Shown piece by piece: positions 7,017 to 7,855 of a stretch of DNA of 7,855 bases (position 1 is its first letter; the number at the start of each line of letters is the position of its first letter). The stretch covers positions 1 to 7,855 of the forward strand of contig JACZJD010000273.1 in NCBI GenBank assembly GCA_014860725.1. The letters are read 5' to 3'. The notes beneath the pieces were generated by a model, which was not told where the DNA came from, did no database searches, and worked only from the letters and a program-made list of their open reading frames with translations. The position numbers were made by a program, and so were the translations under genes. Origin of the DNA: Aquamicrobium sp. (GTDB taxonomy: Bacteria; Pseudomonadota; Alphaproteobacteria; Rhizobiales; Rhizobiaceae).

Positions 7017-7054
7017 GGCTTGCCGGCGAAGCCCCCGGGCTGAGCCGGCAAGCC
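7017..7054 (+). terminator. GC-rich hairpin after the binding-protein gene, probable transcription terminator
   Basis: GGCTTGCCGGC (7017-7027) pairs perfectly with GCCGGCAAGCC (7044-7054). The loop holds a second short pairing, AGCC with GGCT. It begins 12 bases after the TAG stop. A T-run is missing (ATAAATCG follows), so termination may be inefficient or need Rho, and some transcription may continue into the TetR gene. Confidence 0.6.
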
Positions 7055-7064
7055 ATAAATCGCT

Positions 7065-7105
7065 ATCGGTTCGGTATAGGGAGCGCTAGATTGGGCTGAA
7101 CCGAT
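7065..7105. promoter_or_regulatory. Spaced inverted repeat upstream of the TetR gene, possible autoregulatory site
   Basis: ATCGGTTCGG (7065-7074) and CTGAACCGAT (7096-7105) are inverted copies with one mismatch, with centres 31 bases apart, about three helical turns. TATAGG at 7075-7080 or TAGATT at 7087-7092 between the halves could be a -10 box, but neither has a good -35. A smaller inverted pair, TTCCG (7105-7109) and CGGAA (7115-7119), abuts it. It does not resemble the palindrome at 2197-2220, so if the TetR protein uses both sites it would need different contacts. Confidence 0.35.
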
Positions 7106-7124
7106 TCCGAAAACCGGAAAGCCC

Positions 7125-7855
7125 ATGAACAATCACAATATTGTCAAATCGAAGATTACCGACCCCGAGCTGGTCGAATGGCGTCGGGCGCAGATCATCA
7201 ATGCGGCAATTGATCTGTTCGGCCGGCATGGTTATCACGTCACCAAGATGCGCGATATTGCCGAAAAGGCAGGGGTGAGCATCGGGCTCATCTATCAATA
7301 TGTCGAGGACAAGGAAGACGTGCTGTTCCTTGCCCTCATCGAGGTCCTGAATTCCTATCTTCGCGAGATACCGGCCGCCGTCAGCGAGGAAACCGAGCCG
7401 CTGACGCGCTTCCGCCGCGCCATCCACGCCTATTGCATGGTCAACGACGTCAACGCCGACGCGACGGTGCTCGCCTATCGCGAGACGAAGTCGCTCGCCG
7501 TCGAGCGGCGCAACATCATCAAGGAGAAGGAGCTCGAGACGAACGAGATGATGGCCGGCTTCATCCGCGACTGCGTGGACGCCGGGCTGTTCGAGCCGGT
7601 CGACATCGAGCTTCTCGTCTACCAGATCGTGATGTTCTCGCACACCTGGGCGCTGAAGGCGTGGCGCTTCCGCAAGCTGATGACCGTCAACGAATATGTC
7701 GAGCGCGGCCTGAACCTGATGCTGAACGCCACGCTGACGCCGCGCGGGATGGAGGCCTACCGCACGCTCGCCCGCAAGCCGCTGCCGGCCGAGGAGGATC
7801 TGGCGCGCGCGCATGGCGGGGCGTTCGCCGGGGCGCCGACGCCGCAGGCCAAGGG
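7125..7855 (+). CDS. TetR-family transcriptional regulator (partial, 3' end off window)
   Basis: 243 residues are visible and the frame is still open. Residues 20-66 are a TetR DNA-binding domain: the first helix includes RRAQIINAAIDLFGRHGYHV, and the helix-turn-helix runs through MRDIAEKAGVSIGLIYQYVEDKEDVL. Residues from about 80 to 205 look like a helical ligand-binding and dimer domain. From about 205 on, the sequence becomes Pro/Ala/Gly-rich (TLTPRGMEAY, then GGAFAGAPTPQAKG). Typical members end near 190-220 residues, so this is a tail or the link to another domain. The ATG at 7125 has only a weak ribosome site (GGAAAG), and no better start is seen. By hand count, 27 of the first 82 codons end in A or T, against 8 of the next 161. 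It is the likely regulator of the transporter and synthetase, by proximity only. Confidence 0.92.
   Translation, partial: MNNHNIVKSKITDPELVEWRRAQIINAAIDLFGRHGYHVTKMRDIAEKAGVSIGLIYQYVEDKEDVLFLALIEVLNSYLREIPAAVSEETEPLTRFRRAIHAYCMVNDVNADATVLAYRETKSLAVERRNIIKEKELETNEMMAGFIRDCVDAGLFEPVDIELLVYQIVMFSHTWALKAWRFRKLMTVNEYVERGLNLMLNATLTPRGMEAYRTLARKPLPAEEDLARAHGGAFAGAPTPQAK

Noticed and set aside
1..7855. CRISPR arrays, insertion sequences, tRNA or rRNA genes
   Set aside because: I saw no regularly spaced repeats, transposase-like frames, terminal repeats or RNA gene signatures in the window.

Overview
This window is high in GC, with codons in most genes ending overwhelmingly in G or C. The gene content and protein sequences resemble an alphaproteobacterium; this is an inference from style and family, not a database result. 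The layout is two divergent transcription units plus a regulator gene.

Left arm, minus strand (1-2050): a 97-residue Dabb-family (dimeric alpha-beta barrel) protein is followed by an acyl-CoA synthetase of the acetyl-CoA synthetase-like family. The two genes share a 4-base ATGA overlap. The synthetase runs off the left edge, so its C-terminal catalytic part is not visible.

Middle (2051-2478): a control region of about 430 bases with no convincing full-size gene. It holds a 10+4+10 base near-perfect palindrome (2197-2220) lying over a plausible rightward promoter (2186-2214), a long inverted repeat in the leftward leader and a small hairpin in the rightward leader.

Right arm, plus strand (2479-7004): a complete five-gene branched-chain amino acid type (HAAT/Liv) ABC importer in the order permease LivH, permease LivM, ATPase LivG, ATPase LivF and periplasmic binding protein. 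The first four genes are joined by ATGA overlaps. LivH is broken by a single in-frame TGA at 2938-2940. The reading frame continues intact and in register on both sides, so this is a one-base lesion, a sequence error or a readthrough site. A GC-rich hairpin follows the binding-protein gene.

Right edge (7125-7855, plus strand): a TetR-family regulator whose frame is still open at the window end, beyond the usual length for the family.

Working model (inference): the importer brings in a small organic acid or amino-acid-like compound, the synthetase converts an acid to its CoA thioester, and the Dabb protein acts on or binds a related intermediate. The TetR protein would control both arms through the palindrome. 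The synthetase has Gly where acetate-specific enzymes have a pocket-closing Trp, so its substrate is probably larger than acetate. No system here is clearly new in kind. The points most worth checking are the interrupted permease, the operator, and the composition break and long tail of the TetR protein.
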